NCBI RefSeq assembly: GCF_016907535.1
Contig: NZ_JAFBCF010000001.1
Span: forward strand, 3,844,001-3,908,000
Reading direction: 5' to 3'
DNA length: 64,000 nt
Origin: Microlunatus panaciterrae
GTDB lineage: Bacteria > Actinomycetota > Actinomycetes > Propionibacteriales > Propionibacteriaceae
Shown here: positions 18,380 to 27,790 of the stretch, piece after piece
How the letters are laid out: every line of letters starts with the position of its first letter
Position numbering within the stretch: the stretch's first letter is position 1
The notes under the pieces: generated by a model
Told to the model about the DNA's origin: nothing
What the model saw: only the letters and a program-made list of their open reading frames with translations
Database searches by the model: none
Translations under genes and position numbers: made by a program

Positions 18380-20172
18380 GCTCTCGACTCCCGCGGAGCC
18401 GGGGTATGCAGTGCGGTGAGAATCCCTTGATGGGTGATCCAGCCCACCAGTGCGTGGTCGTCGGGGTCGAGGACGGGCAGCCCGCTGCCCTGTTCGGCCA
18501 CCAGGGCCGAGAGGGCGTCCGAGACGGTGGAGGTGGTGGTCACCAGAGGCGGCAGCTCGGTGAGGTCTGCGACCCGCCTTCCGGCGGACGTCTCATCGTC
18601 GAAGGCCTCCGCCACCGCCCGCGCCGTGACACATCCGTGATAGCTGCCGTCCGTGCCGACCACCGGCAGCATCCCATGATCTGACCGGGCCAGGGCCCGC
18701 GCCGCACTCGCGAGGTCGTCGTCCTCGCCCAACGGCTGGGGGAGCCGCTCCAGAACCGACGACACCGGCATCGACGACGGCTGGTCCGGTGAGGCCGGTC
18801 GGTCCAGATCGATGCCGCGGCGCCGAAGCTTGCGGGTGTAGATGGTGTCCGGGGTGAGTGCGCGGCTGGTCAGGGTAGCGATCACGATCGCGGTCAGCAT
18901 CGGCAGAATGATGGTGTACTCCCCGGTGAGCTCGAACAGCACGATCACGGCAGTGATGGGGGCGCGGGCCGCTCCGGCGAAGGCCGCGCCCATCCCGATC
19001 AGACCGTAGACACCTGGAGCGGCGGTCAGATGAGGCAACCAGGCGTGCGCAACGGTTCCGAACGCCGTGCCGGCCGTCGCCCCGATGAAGAGCGAGGGTG
19101 CAAAGACGCCACCGGAGCCCCCGATACCGATCGTGAGACTCGTCGCCAGCATTTTCCCGGCCATCAGGAGCAGGAGGAACCCGAGCAGGTAGCGGCCTTC
19201 GACGGCGTTCTCCAGCACGGGATAGCCGACACCGTACATCTCCGGCAGCACGAGCAGCACCACCCCCAGCAGCAGACCTCCCGCGGCTGGGCGAAGCCAC
19301 TCGGGTCCGCGCCAAGCCCAGTCGCAGACGTCCTCGATGAGGTAGAGGACCCGGCTGAACAGTACGCCGATCGCGCCGACCACCAACCCCAGCAGGATGA
19401 ACAGCAGGTACTCGACGGGGCTCCGGAGGGTGAAGGCCGGCAGCGACAGGAAGGCCTCGTCACCGAGCACGGCGCGGCTGACCACACTCGCCGTCACGCT
19501 GGACAGCACCACAGCCCCGAAGGACTCCACAGCGAAGTTGCGGAGGATCAGCTCCATGGCGAACATCGGCCCGGCCAACGGGGCGTTGAAGGTGGCCGCG
19601 ATGCCACCGGCAGCGCCACAGGCGACGAGCATCCGGAGCCGACCCTCCGGCAGCCTGGCGATCCGACCGACAGTGGATCCTAGGGCGGAGCCGATCTGGA
19701 CGATGGGGCCTTCGCGGCCGACCGAGCCTCCCGAACCGATGCAGAGGGCCGAGGCAACTGCCTTGACCACGCTGACCTGAGCGGGGATGCGGCCGCCCCG
19801 CTCCGCCACCGCGTACATCACCTCCGGCACTCCGTGGCCCCGTGCCTCAGGGGCGAACCGATGCACCAGCGGCCCGTAGATCAGACCGGCCACGACGGGG
19901 GCGATCAGCAGGAACCAGGAACCGAGTCCCGGGAACCATCGATGGGGCTCGCCCGCTGCGGCCGAATAGTCAGCGTGTCCACTGAACAGCAGAGTGAATC
20001 CGTTGATCAGCCAGCGGAAGGCGATGGCGCCCAGGCCGGCACCGGCTCCAATGGTGATCGCCAGCACAACCAGGCCCGTCGAGCTTTCCCGCAGCCACCG
20101 GTGTAGTGGCTGATGTGCCGGCACCGGAAGGGCGACCGGTCGGGGCTGACACGGACGACTGCTAGATGACAT
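18376..20172 (-). CDS. ClC-family anion transporter with C-terminal CBS pair
   Basis: 598-residue ClC protein: membrane domain about 30-435, then two CBS domains. The external gating glutamate is present (E154 in GREGP), as is GGVFAP. Two positions differ from E. coli ClC-ec1: the central serine of GSGIP is replaced by histidine (H113 in GHGVPE), and the internal proton glutamate E203 aligns with leucine (L207, after E206). Anion selectivity and proton coupling are therefore uncertain. A palindrome of MarR type lies directly before the ATG, and no Shine-Dalgarno is visible, so the transcript may be leaderless. It overlaps the reductase gene by 4 nt. Confidence 0.9.
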   Translation of the reverse strand: MSSSSRPCQPRPVALPVPAHQPLHRWLRESSTGLVVLAITIGAGAGLGAIAFRWLINGFTLLFSGHADYSAAAGEPHRWFPGLGSWFLLIAPVVAGLIYGPLVHRFAPEARGHGVPEVMYAVAERGGRIPAQVSVVKAVASALCIGSGGSVGREGPIVQIGSALGSTVGRIARLPEGRLRMLVACGAAGGIAATFNAPLAGPMFAMELILRNFAVESFGAVVLSSVTASVVSRAVLGDEAFLSLPAFTLRSPVEYLLFILLGLVVGAIGVLFSRVLYLIEDVCDWAWRGPEWLRPAAGGLLLGVVLLVLPEMYGVGYPVLENAVEGRYLLGFLLLLMAGKMLATSLTIGIGGSGGVFAPSLFIGATAGTAFGTVAHAWLPHLTAAPGVYGLIGMGAAFAGAARAPITAVIVLFELTGEYTIILPMLTAIVIATLTSRALTPDTIYTRKLRRRGIDLDRPASPDQPSSMPVSSVLERLPQPLGEDDDLASAARALARSDHGMLPVVGTDGSYHGCVTARAVAEAFDDETSAGRRVADLTELPPLVTTTSTVSDALSALVAEQGSGLPVLDPDDHALVGWITHQGILTALHTPAPRESRA

Positions 20173-20173
20173 A

Positions 20174-20190
20174 TATTGCAGTATGCAACA
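20174..20190. promoter_or_regulatory. Palindromic operator between ClC and marR
   Basis: TTGCA-GTA-TGCAA at 20176-20188, a perfect 5-3-5 inverted repeat extended by one more outer pair (20174/20190). It sits 2-18 nt upstream of the ClC ATG in an unusually AT-rich stretch, the expected place for binding by the divergent MarR. Confidence 0.6.
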
Positions 20191-20234
20191 TTTGCAGAGA
20201 GCGCGTCTATTCGAAGTTTGATAGAACTGGATTG

Positions 20235-20723
20235 GTGAGCCATGAACACAACAGGAAGTCGACGGCGATTGAGGATGTCGACGCGGTCACCGATGCTGTG
20301 CTGAATGCCTCACGGCTGCTGGTGGCGGTGTCGGCTCGGTCGATCGCCTCGGTGGACGAGACCATCACCATTGCGCAGTTCAGGCTGCTGGTGGTGTTGC
20401 AGATGCACGGTCCGCTGAAGTCGAGCACTTTGGCCGACCATCTCGACGTCAACCCGTCGACAGCGACTCGGATGCTGGACCGCCTGGTCAGCGCCGACCT
20501 GGTCGACCGGCGAGCCAACCCCGACTCGCGACGCGAGTTGTTGATCAGTCTCACCACCAAAGGCGAACGGGTCGTTGCGCAGGTAACGGACAAGCGGCGT
20601 TCCGAGATCAGCAACATCGTGCGCCGGATGCCCGCGGAGACGCGGACCGAACTCGTCCGGGCCCTGACCGCCTTCACCACCTTCGGCGATGACGTCGTGG
20701 TCGGGAATGTTCCGTGGTTATGA
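20235..20723 (+). CDS. MarR-family transcriptional regulator
   Basis: Winged-helix repressor of 162 residues. TIAQFRLLVVLQMHGPLKSSTLADHL leads into the recognition region NPSTATRMLDRLVSADLV, followed by the wing with DSRRELLISLTTKGERV. GTG 20235 is preferred; ATG 20166 would place the palindromic operator inside the coding sequence. Divergent from ClC, so it likely controls the ClC-reductase operon and itself. The ligand is unknown. The gluABCD operon ends 30 nt beyond its stop on the other strand. Confidence 0.87.
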   Translation: MSHEHNRKSTAIEDVDAVTDAVLNASRLLVAVSARSIASVDETITIAQFRLLVVLQMHGPLKSSTLADHLDVNPSTATRMLDRLVSADLVDRRANPDSRRELLISLTTKGERVVAQVTDKRRSEISNIVRRMPAETRTELVRALTAFTTFGDDVVVGNVPWL

Positions 20724-20753
20724 GGAGCGTCAGCTCAGCGGGCGGACGGCAGC

Positions 20754-21668
20754 TCAGGCGTTCCCGCCGTCGCGGGCGATGAGCGTGGTGGCCGCTCCGA
20801 CCTGCAGCTGCGGGTCCGGAGCCGAGCCCGCAGGCCCGCCACCCCGCCGGCGCGCCTGCATCCGCCCCTCGAGCAGCCGGGCAAGCCTGGTCAACGCGTA
20901 GTTCATCACGATGAACAGGACGGCCAGCACGATGAAGGTGGGGATCAGGTTGCCCTTCGAACTGGCGAAGTTCTGTCCGGCCCGGATCAGCTCGGAATAG
21001 GAGATGATGTAGCCGAGCGCCGAGTCCTTCAAGATCACCACCAGTTGGCTGATGATCGAGGGCAGCATGGCGGTGATCGCCTGAGGCAGCAGGATCGAGG
21101 TCAGCGTCTGGGTGGGGGTCAGGCCGATGGCCAACCCGGCCTCGCCCTGGCCCTTGGGCAGCGAGTTCACCCCGGATCGGATCAGCTCGGCGATCACGCA
21201 GGAGTTGTAGAACGTCAGACCCGCGACGACGCCGAAGAGTGACAACACGTCGCCGGTCATCTGCAGGGCGTACAGGGCGAAGTAGTACGAGAACAACATC
21301 ATCATCAGCACCGGTACGGAGCGGAAGAACTCGACGAAGATGCCGCAGACCCAGCGCACCGGAGCCAACCCGGACAGCCGACCCATCCCCAGCAGGATGC
21401 CGAAGATGCTGGAGAGGACGACGGCGATGGCGGCAGCCGTCACCGTGGCCCGGAGACCAGGGAGGAAGTAGGCCGTCCACGCCTCGGCGCTGATGAACGG
21501 CAGCCACTTCTCCGCCGTCAGCTGGTTGTTCTCCGGGTTCGCCAGGGCACGCAGGACGAACAGCAGCACACCCGCCAGCGCCAGCACCCCGATCACGCCG
21601 AGGACGACGTGCCGCCGCTTGGCGCGAGGCCCGGGAACGTCGAAGAGGACGCTCGTCTGGGCGCTCAT
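20754..21668 (-). CDS. gluD: Amino acid ABC transporter permease (GluD type)
   Basis: Inner-membrane permease of the polar amino acid (HisM/GluD) family, 304 residues, about five hydrophobic helices after an N-terminal signal-anchor-like segment. The ABC-contact (EAA) loop is LPKGQGEAGLAIGLTPTQTL. The C-terminus has a basic, Gly/Ala-rich tail. Last gene of gluA-gluB-gluC-gluD; its start overlaps the gluC stop by 4 nt. It pairs with GluC to form the channel. Substrate is inferred as glutamate or a similar amino acid from gene order and families. Confidence 0.88.
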   Translation of the reverse strand: MSAQTSVLFDVPGPRAKRRHVVLGVIGVLALAGVLLFVLRALANPENNQLTAEKWLPFISAEAWTAYFLPGLRATVTAAAIAVVLSSIFGILLGMGRLSGLAPVRWVCGIFVEFFRSVPVLMMMLFSYYFALYALQMTGDVLSLFGVVAGLTFYNSCVIAELIRSGVNSLPKGQGEAGLAIGLTPTQTLTSILLPQAITAMLPSIISQLVVILKDSALGYIISYSELIRAGQNFASSKGNLIPTFIVLAVLFIVMNYALTRLARLLEGRMQARRRGGGPAGSAPDPQLQVGAATTLIARDGGNA

Positions 21669-22345
21669 CGCTTCACCGACAGCCGCCGGGACAGCGTGGT
21701 GAAGAGCACGCCCATCGGCAGGGTCAAGATCACAAAGCCGGTCGCCATGATCGCAAAGATCGCATAGAGCAGGGAGGAGTCGAACTCGAGCATGCTCTTC
21801 ATCAGGTAGGAGGCTTCTGCGACGCCCACTGTCGCGACGACCGTGGTGTTCTTGGTGAGCGCGATCATGACGTTCCCGAGTGGCGCGATCGCGCCTCGGA
21901 AGGCCTGGGGCAGCACCACCTGGGTCAGGGTGGGGCCGAAGCCCAGGCCGATCGCGCGCGCCGCCTCAGCCTGCCCCTGCGGAACGGTGTTGATGCCGCT
22001 GCGCAGCGCTTCCGCGACGAACGACGCGTGGTAGACGGCCAGGGCGATGACGCCGAACCGGAAGTTGTTGTCGACGATCGACGTCGGGGAGTCGCTCGAT
22101 GCGAGCCGCATCCCGAGGGTGTTGTAGAGACCGAACGCGCAGAAGAACACGATCAGGGTGAGCGGCGTGTTGCGGACGACGGTGACGAAGGCGGTGCCGA
22201 AGGCACGGAAGACGTTGACCGGTGAGACCCGCAACACCGCGACGACGGTACCGATGATCAGTGCCCCGATGGCGGAGAAGAAGGTCAGCTTGATGGTCAT
22301 CCAGAATGCCGCGAGGACGTCGTACTTCTGGAGCAGCTCAATCAT
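21665..22345 (-). CDS. gluC: Amino acid ABC transporter permease (GluC type)
   Basis: 226-residue polar amino acid permease. Its EAA loop is VPQGQAEAARAIGLGFGPTLTQV; the N-terminus MIELLQKYDVLAAFWMTIKLT matches the family start. It heterodimerises with GluD. Separated from gluB by an 88-nt gap holding a very strong hairpin, which probably lowers permease expression relative to the binding protein. Confidence 0.89.
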   Translation of the reverse strand: MIELLQKYDVLAAFWMTIKLTFFSAIGALIIGTVVAVLRVSPVNVFRAFGTAFVTVVRNTPLTLIVFFCAFGLYNTLGMRLASSDSPTSIVDNNFRFGVIALAVYHASFVAEALRSGINTVPQGQAEAARAIGLGFGPTLTQVVLPQAFRGAIAPLGNVMIALTKNTTVVATVGVAEASYLMKSMLEFDSSLLYAIFAIMATGFVILTLPMGVLFTTLSRRLSVKR

Positions 22346-22383
22346 GGCAGGTCACATCGTCTCCATCCGAGGATCGCTCCCTG

Positions 22384-22426
22384 CTCGAGGGTGCGACCCG
22401 AACCGGGTTCGGAGCGCACCCTCGAG
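22384..22426 (-). terminator. Intercistronic hairpin between gluB and gluC
   Basis: Arms CTCGAGGGTGCG (22384-22395) and CGCACCCTCGAG (22415-22426) are perfectly complementary over 12 bp, and the interior adds CCGAAC/GTTCGG. It starts 8 nt after the gluB stop and has no T-run, so it fits a partial terminator or mRNA 3'-end stabiliser. Confidence 0.65.
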
Positions 22427-22433
22427 ATGGGAA

Positions 22434-23288
22434 TCAGGAACAGGTGTCCGGCTTCGGCGGGTTCTTGGTGCTGTCTGGCTTGAAGCCCGAGGGCCCGACG
22501 GTGTCGTCGAGGGCCTTCTGCCAGGAACCGTCCGACACCATCTTCTCGAGTGCGGTGTTCACCTTGCCGCAGAGCTCCGTGTCGCCCTTCTTCAGGCCGA
22601 CCCCGTAACGCTCCTCAGAGAACGGCTTGCCGACGAGCTTGAGCTTGCCCTGGTACTGCGACTGGGCGGCGAAGCCGGCCAGGATCACGTTGTCGGTGGT
22701 CACAGCGTCGATGGCACCGGAGTTGAGCGCCTCCACACACTTGGAGTACGTGTCGTACTCCTGCAGCTGCACCCCGGAGGCGTAGTTGTCCTTGATCTTC
22801 TTCGCCGAGGTGGACCCGGTGACGGAGCAGAGCTTCTTGCCGTTCAGCGTGTCGGGTCCGGTGATGTCGGTGTTGTCCGCCCGCACCAGGAGGTCCTGGC
22901 CGGCGATGAAGTATGGTCCGGCGAAGGACACCTTCTGCTTGCGGTCGTCGGTGATCGAGTAGGTCGCGAAGATCAGCTTCACCTGTCCGCTCGAGATGAG
23001 CGTCTCACGCTGGGCCGAGGGAGACTCCTTGAAGGTGATCTTGTCCTCGGCGTAACCGAGCTGCTTGGCCACATACTTGGCCACCTCGACATCGAAGCCG
23101 GTGAACTTGTTGCCCTCCTGCTGGCCGAGGCCCGGCTGGTCGAACTTGATCCCGATGGTGATCGAGTCGCCGCCGCCGCCGCCGCCACCGCCACCTCCGC
23201 CGCCACTGCCGCCGCCACCGCAGGCGGCCAGGGTGAGTGCCAACGCCGCACTGGCGGCGATGGCGCCGATCTTTGTGATCTTCTTCAT
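22434..23288 (-). CDS. gluB: Glutamate-type ABC transporter substrate-binding lipoprotein
   Basis: Extracellular solute-binding protein family 3, 284 residues. A lipoprotein signal ends in LTLAAC with the lipidated cysteine C23. An unusual, nearly pure glycine run follows (residues 24-40 with one serine) before the binding domain starts at SITIGIKFDQPG. GFDVEVAKYVAKQLGY and later SYSITDDRKQKVSFAGPYF-like segments are typical of glutamate binders. A good Shine-Dalgarno (GGAGGA) precedes the ATG at 23288. The glycine tract is encoded by GCC-type triplet repeats and may vary in length. Confidence 0.92.
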   Translation of the reverse strand: MKKITKIGAIAASAALALTLAACGGGGSGGGGGGGGGGGGDSITIGIKFDQPGLGQQEGNKFTGFDVEVAKYVAKQLGYAEDKITFKESPSAQRETLISSGQVKLIFATYSITDDRKQKVSFAGPYFIAGQDLLVRADNTDITGPDTLNGKKLCSVTGSTSAKKIKDNYASGVQLQEYDTYSKCVEALNSGAIDAVTTDNVILAGFAAQSQYQGKLKLVGKPFSEERYGVGLKKGDTELCGKVNTALEKMVSDGSWQKALDDTVGPSGFKPDSTKNPPKPDTCS

Positions 23289-23379
23289 GTCATCCTCCGG
23301 AGAGTCAGGAACGAGTTCGTCTTGAGTGGGCCGACCACACGCCCTTGTGTGTACTGCCTGCGCCGGGGGCGCACCTGAG

Positions 23380-24207
23380 CTAGTGGGTCAGGATCTTGCT
23401 CAGGAAATCTTTGGCCCGCGCACTCTTCGGCGCGGTGAAGAAGGTGTCGGGATCGGCTTCCTCAACGATCTGACCGTCGGCCATGAAGACCACCCGGTTA
23501 GCGGCCTTGCGGGCGAACCCCATCTCGTGGGTCACCACGACCATGGTCATGCCCTGCCGGGCGAGGTCGACCATCACGTCCAGCACCTCGTTGACCATCT
23601 CCGGGTCCAACGCCGAGGTCGGCTCGTCGAAGAGGATCACCTTGGGGTTCATGGCCAGCGCACGAGCGATGGCGACGCGCTGCTGCTGGCCGCCGGACAG
23701 CTGGGCGGGGTATTTCTCCGCCTGGTCCTGCACGCCGACCCGAGTGAGCAGCTCCATCCCACGCTTGCGTGCCTCAGCATTGGACAGCTTGCGGACCTTG
23801 ATCGGACCGAGCGTGACATTGTCCAGGATCGTCTTGTGGGCGAACAGGTTGAACGACTGGAAGACCATGCCGACATCGGCGCGCAGCTTGGCCAGTCCGT
23901 TGCCCTCAGAGGGCAGCGGCACCCCGTCGATGCTGATGGTCCCGGACTGGATGGTCTCCAGCCGGTTGATCGAGCGGCACAGCGTCGACTTGCCCGAACC
24001 GGACGGTCCGATGACGACAACGACCTCGCCCTTGCCGATGGTGAGATTGATGTTCTGCAGCACATGCAGCTCACCGAAGAACTTCTCGACGTCCGTGAGC
24101 ACCACCAGCGGCTCACCGACGTGGTTGCGTATCGCACCGGTGGTCGCTGTGGCGCTGTCTGCGTTCTCGGACATGCCACCAGGGGGCGGACCAGGGGTTT
24201 CCGTCAT
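23380..24207 (-). CDS. gluA: Amino acid ABC transporter ATP-binding protein
   Basis: 275-residue ATPase. Walker [11 protein letters not shown]-loop region MVFQSFNLF, signature [15 protein letters not shown], Walker [15 protein letters not shown] and the switch histidine in [10 protein letters not shown] are all present. ATG 24207 is used because TAGGGT lies 6 nt upstream on the minus strand, consistent with a leaderless transcript; ATG 24174 is an in-frame alternative that would drop a proline-rich 11-residue leader. First gene of the importer operon. The upstream epimerase gene on the same strand ends 80 nt away. Confidence 0.93.
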   Translation of the reverse strand: MTETPGPPPGGMSENADSATATTGAIRNHVGEPLVVLTDVEKFFGELHVLQNINLTIGKGEVVVVIGPSGSGKSTLCRSINRLETIQSGTISIDGVPLPSEGNGLAKLRADVGMVFQSFNLFAHKTILDNVTLGPIKVRKLSNAEARKRGMELLTRVGVQDQAEKYPAQLSGGQQQRVAIARALAMNPKVILFDEPTSALDPEMVNEVLDVMVDLARQGMTMVVVTHEMGFARKAANRVVFMADGQIVEEADPDTFFTAPKSARAKDFLSKILTH

Positions 24208-24286
24208 GAAGTGACCCTAGTAGAGACCATGCGGGGACAGTGGGAAATTCGGGTTGAGATTCGGTTACGTCTTGGCCCGAACGGCG

Positions 24287-25183
24287 TCAGCCCTGGATGC
24301 CCCAGCTGGCGGCGAACGACTGCCCTGGCGCGAGCACGATGACCCCGTCTGCGGTCGGGCCCTCGTTGAACGCATCCGGTCCGCAGGTCATCGGCTCCAC
24401 CGCGACGGACATCTGCCGGGAGTCACCACCGGTGAACACCTGCAACCAGGTGTACGCCTCGTCGGCCCACAAGGTGGTGGTCCGCTGACCCAGGGACAGG
24501 GTCACCCGCCACCGGCCGTCGTCGGCCTGCAGGCCGGTGAACGCGGTGTCGAGGTTCAGCTGACCGAGCGGGTCGCCGGCCCGGAGGTCGAAGACGGTCC
24601 CGTCCACCGGATGGATGGCGATCGGGAGCAGCCGCTCATCCACCTCCAGGTAGCGGTCGGCCGGCAGCCGGACGGCGAGCTCGTCGACCGTGCTCTCTCC
24701 GGCAGTGAGATACGGATGCGCTGCGTAGCCGAAAGGTGTCGGCTCCGTCCCGAGGTTGCTGGCCTGGACGTCGACCCGAAGGCCGGCCTCATCGACCGAG
24801 TGGGTGATGGTCGCCTCAACGATCCCCGGCCAGCCCTGCTGCGGGTAGACCCGGACCTGCTGCGTCACCGAGCTCTCGCTTCTCGAGACCAGGGTCCACG
24901 GCACCCAGCGGACCAGACCGTGGATGGCGTTGTGGCGTTCGGGCTCGGACAGCGCGAGCTGGTGCTGTTCGCCGGCGAAGGTGTAGACCCCGTCCCGAAT
25001 CCGGTTCGGCCAGGGCAGCAGCTGCTGGCCGCGACCCATGTGAACCATCTCGTTCTCGGAGAATCCGCGGACCACCTCATGGCCATCCACGGTGAAGCTG
25101 CGGAGCGTCGCGCCAACCTCGGTGACGACCGCGACCTTGTTGCCGCTGCGGATCTCGTACTGCTCGCCGGTGGGTGTGGTCAT
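24287..25183 (-). CDS. Aldose 1-epimerase (mutarotase) family protein
   Basis: Cytoplasmic galactose-mutarotase-like protein of 298 residues that interconverts sugar anomers. [17 protein letters not shown], then [10 protein letters not shown] with the catalytic-type histidine, and a later [12 protein letters not shown] with a second histidine match the family. The catalytic glutamate is expected in the C-terminal [12 protein letters not shown] region. ATG 25183 begins the conserved N-terminus; the open frame extends upstream antisense to miaB and is not used. Divergent from miaB (69 nt gap). The exact sugar is unknown. Confidence 0.86.
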   Translation of the reverse strand: MTTPTGEQYEIRSGNKVAVVTEVGATLRSFTVDGHEVVRGFSENEMVHMGRGQQLLPWPNRIRDGVYTFAGEQHQLALSEPERHNAIHGLVRWVPWTLVSRSESSVTQQVRVYPQQGWPGIVEATITHSVDEAGLRVDVQASNLGTEPTPFGYAAHPYLTAGESTVDELAVRLPADRYLEVDERLLPIAIHPVDGTVFDLRAGDPLGQLNLDTAFTGLQADDGRWRVTLSLGQRTTTLWADEAYTWLQVFTGGDSRQMSVAVEPMTCGPDAFNEGPTADGVIVLAPGQSFAASWGIQG

Positions 25184-25252
25184 GGCTGTGACTGTAGTGG
25201 CAGCGCGCTCATTCGGGTCAGGGGGGCATTTCGGATTAGGCTGGGCGCCATC

Positions 25253-26752
25253 ATGTCTGAGCGCACGTCCGAAACCCGCACCTACCAGATCCGCACCCAC
25301 GGCTGCCAGATGAACGTTCACGACTCCGAGCGCCTGGCCGGTCTGCTGGAGGAGGCGGGCTATCGTCACGCAGGCGCCGACGGGGCGGCGGATGTGGTCG
25401 TGTTCAACACCTGCGCGGTCCGCGAGAACGCCGACAACAAGCTGTACGGCAGCCTCGGCCATCTGCTGCCCACCAAGCAGGCTCGGCCCGGGATGCAGAT
25501 CGCCGTCGGTGGCTGCCTGGCGCAGAAGGACCAGGATCTGATCGTCAAGAAGGCACCCTGGGTCGACGTCGTCTTCGGCACCCACAACATCGGGGCGCTC
25601 CCGGTGCTGCTGGAGCGCGCCCGGATCGAGGCCGAGGCGCAGGTGGAGATCGCGGAGTCTCTGGAGCGTTTCCCGTCGACGCTGCCGACCCGGCGTGACT
25701 CGGCCTACTCGGCCTGGGTCTCCATCAGTGTCGGCTGCAACAACACCTGCACCTTCTGCATCGTGCCGGCACTGCGGGGCAAGGAGACGGACCGCAGGCC
25801 CGGTGACATTCTGGCCGAGATCGAAGCCCTGGTGTCCGAAGGCGTGCAGGAGATCACCCTGCTGGGCCAGAACGTCAACGCCTACGGTGTCGAGTTCGGC
25901 GACCGGGGCGCCTTCGCCCGGCTGCTGCGAGCATGCGGCCAGGTCGAGGGGCTTGAGCGGGTCCGGTTCACCTCACCGCATCCCAAGGACTTCACCGATG
26001 ACGTGATCCAGGCGATGGCCGAGACACCGAACGTGATGCCGCAGCTGCACATGCCGCTGCAGTCGGGCTCCGACACCGTCCTACGGGCGATGCGCCGGTC
26101 CTATCGCCGGGACCGCTACCTCAAGATCATCGACACGGTTCGAGCGGCGATGCCGGCGGCCGCTATCACGACCGACATCATCGTGGGCTTTCCCGGCGAG
26201 ACGGAGCAGGACTTCCAACACACGTTGGAGGTCGTCGAACAGGCGAGGTTCGCAGCAGCGTTCACCTTCCAGTACTCGATCCGCCCCGGCACCCCGGCCG
26301 CTACCATGCCCGACCAGATCCCCAAGAAGGTGGTGCAGGAGCGGTACGAGCGGTTGGTCGCCGCCGTCAACGACATCGCCTGGCAGGAGAACAGCAAGCT
26401 GGTGGGCGAACGGGTCGAGGTGCTGTTCGCCGCCGGGGAGGGCCGCAAGGACGCCGCCACCGCCCGGATGTCGGGTCGCGCTCGCGACAACCGCCTGGTC
26501 CATGTCGCCGTCCCGGCAGAGGAGCAGCTCCGACCGCGGCCCGGGGACATCGCCGAGACGGTGATCAGCTATGCCGCACCCCATCACCTCAATGCCGACT
26601 CCGGCATCAGCGGGCTCCGGCGGACCCCGGGCGGAGACGCGTGGCAGGCCCGGCAGGAGCGCGCCGCCGCACCGGCCCCTGTTGGCCTGGGGATGCCGCA
26701 GCTCGGCGTTCCCGCACCGTTGGCCCCGGCCATGGGCTGCTCGACCGGCTGA
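25253..26752 (+). CDS. miaB: tRNA-2-methylthio-N6-dimethylallyladenosine synthase MiaB
   Basis: Radical-SAM methylthiotransferase acting on i6A37 of tRNA. 499 residues: N-terminal MTTase domain with THGCQMN (C18), FNTCAVREN and VGGCLAQ; radical-SAM motif CNNTCTFC at C162, C166 and C169; C-terminal TRAM domain. A 40-residue Ala/Pro/Gly-rich tail after the TRAM domain is extra. ATG 25253 lies 10 nt after TAGGCT, a possible leaderless -10. miaA, which makes its substrate, is encoded 1 kb downstream. Confidence 0.95.
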   Translation: MSERTSETRTYQIRTHGCQMNVHDSERLAGLLEEAGYRHAGADGAADVVVFNTCAVRENADNKLYGSLGHLLPTKQARPGMQIAVGGCLAQKDQDLIVKKAPWVDVVFGTHNIGALPVLLERARIEAEAQVEIAESLERFPSTLPTRRDSAYSAWVSISVGCNNTCTFCIVPALRGKETDRRPGDILAEIEALVSEGVQEITLLGQNVNAYGVEFGDRGAFARLLRACGQVEGLERVRFTSPHPKDFTDDVIQAMAETPNVMPQLHMPLQSGSDTVLRAMRRSYRRDRYLKIIDTVRAAMPAAAITTDIIVGFPGETEQDFQHTLEVVEQARFAAAFTFQYSIRPGTPAATMPDQIPKKVVQERYERLVAAVNDIAWQENSKLVGERVEVLFAAGEGRKDAATARMSGRARDNRLVHVAVPAEEQLRPRPGDIAETVISYAAPHHLNADSGISGLRRTPGGDAWQARQERAAAPAPVGLGMPQLGVPAPLAPAMGCSTG

Positions 26753-26859
26753 GCAGGGTCAGAGGGGGTTCCTGGCCAGCGGGAGTCGTGAATGCGAGGA
26801 TGGACACCCTTCGGAGCCTCGACCAGACGCCCACCAGGAAGAGCAGAAGGAGCCACCCG

Positions 26860-27399
26860 ATGCCCGCAGAGCGGTTCGTCGAACAACTCAACATGCAGAT
26901 CGGCCATGAGTTCGCTGCCCATCAGCAGTACCTGGCCTGCGCCGCCTTCTACGATGCGGCCACCATGCCGCGGACGGCCGGCTTCTTCTACCGGCAGGCA
27001 CTCGGGGAGCGTGACCACGCCATGATGATGGTGCGCTACCTGATCGACCAGGACGCACCGGTCACCATTCCCGGGGTGGACGCACCGGACTGCGGTTTCG
27101 AGGATCCCGCCGCGCCGGTCCGACTGGCACTCGAGCAGGAGCGGCGGGTCACCGCCCAGATCAACGAGCTCACCCGGATCGCGCGGGAGGAGAACGACTT
27201 CGCCTCCGACCAGTTCATGCAATGGTTCATCAAGGAACAGGTCGAGCACGTCGCCACAATGAGTGCGCTCGCCACCGTGGTCACCCGCGCCGGCGACAAG
27301 CCCGAGGTGGTCGAGGACTACGTGCAGCGCGAGCATGAGACCGAGCGCACCGATTCGACGGCACCCGCCACCGCCGGCAGCGGGCGGCGAGCCAACTAG
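26860..27399 (+). CDS. Ferritin-like iron storage protein
   Basis: Non-haem bacterial ferritin, 179 residues. EFAAHQQYLACAAFYDAATMP and QALGERDHAMMMVRYLIDQ provide helices A and B with ferroxidase-type Glu and His. LALEQERRVTAQINELTRIAREENDFASDQFMQWFIKEQVEH supplies the remaining ligands, so a four-helix bundle with an intact centre is likely. The C-terminal tail of about 20 residues is Thr/Ala/Gly-rich. The ATG follows AGAAGGAG with good spacing. It stores Fe(III) and limits Fenton chemistry in the cytoplasm. Confidence 0.9.
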   Translation: MPAERFVEQLNMQIGHEFAAHQQYLACAAFYDAATMPRTAGFFYRQALGERDHAMMMVRYLIDQDAPVTIPGVDAPDCGFEDPAAPVRLALEQERRVTAQINELTRIAREENDFASDQFMQWFIKEQVEHVATMSALATVVTRAGDKPEVVEDYVQREHETERTDSTAPATAGSGRRAN

Positions 27400-27465
27400 C
27401 TGTCCTGTGCCGGCTGTCGGCGCTGACGACAGCGGTGCTCGCGCCCGCCGACCGGGCCGACGCGC

Positions 27466-27696
27466 TCAGTGGCCGCCCGTGGGCGGGCCGCCCGGCTCCG
27501 GGTGGTCCGCACCGAGCAGACCGTCCGCCCGGTCCTGGGCGAAGCCCTGGGCCTTGTCCACCTGGCTCACGTACTTGTCCCCGGTCCGGTCGTCGACCAG
27601 GTCCCCCGCCTTGTCGATGCCGCTATCGACCAGATCCGGGTCGATCTTGTCCTTGTGCGCCTCGAACGCATCCTTGGCCTTGTCGAAGATTCCCAT
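27466..27696 (-). CDS. MT0933-type antitoxin-like protein
   Basis: Small acidic/lysine-rich protein of 76 residues resembling the Rv0909 (MT0933) antitoxin family (PF14013 type): the N-terminus MGIFDKAKDAFEAHKDKID and a following DKAGDLVDDRTGDKY repeat. The C-terminal Pro/Gly/His tail is low complexity. ATG 27696 is chosen after AGGAAGG; a GTG one codon earlier is possible. No neighbouring START-domain-like toxin gene is visible, so antitoxin function is doubtful here. Divergent from miaA. Confidence 0.75.
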   Translation of the reverse strand: MGIFDKAKDAFEAHKDKIDPDLVDSGIDKAGDLVDDRTGDKYVSQVDKAQGFAQDRADGLLGADHPEPGGPPTGGH

Positions 27697-27790
27697 CACA
27701 TGCCTTCCTGTCGGGAGGTGCGGATCATTGGTGTCTTTCTATCAGGCCGGACCTTTCGGAGCGTGAGGGTGAGTCCGGCAGAATGGTCCG

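Noticed and set aside
24254-25252. Upstream in-frame extension of miaB
   Set aside because: It runs antisense through the aldose epimerase gene; the conserved MiaB N-terminus begins at ATG 25253.
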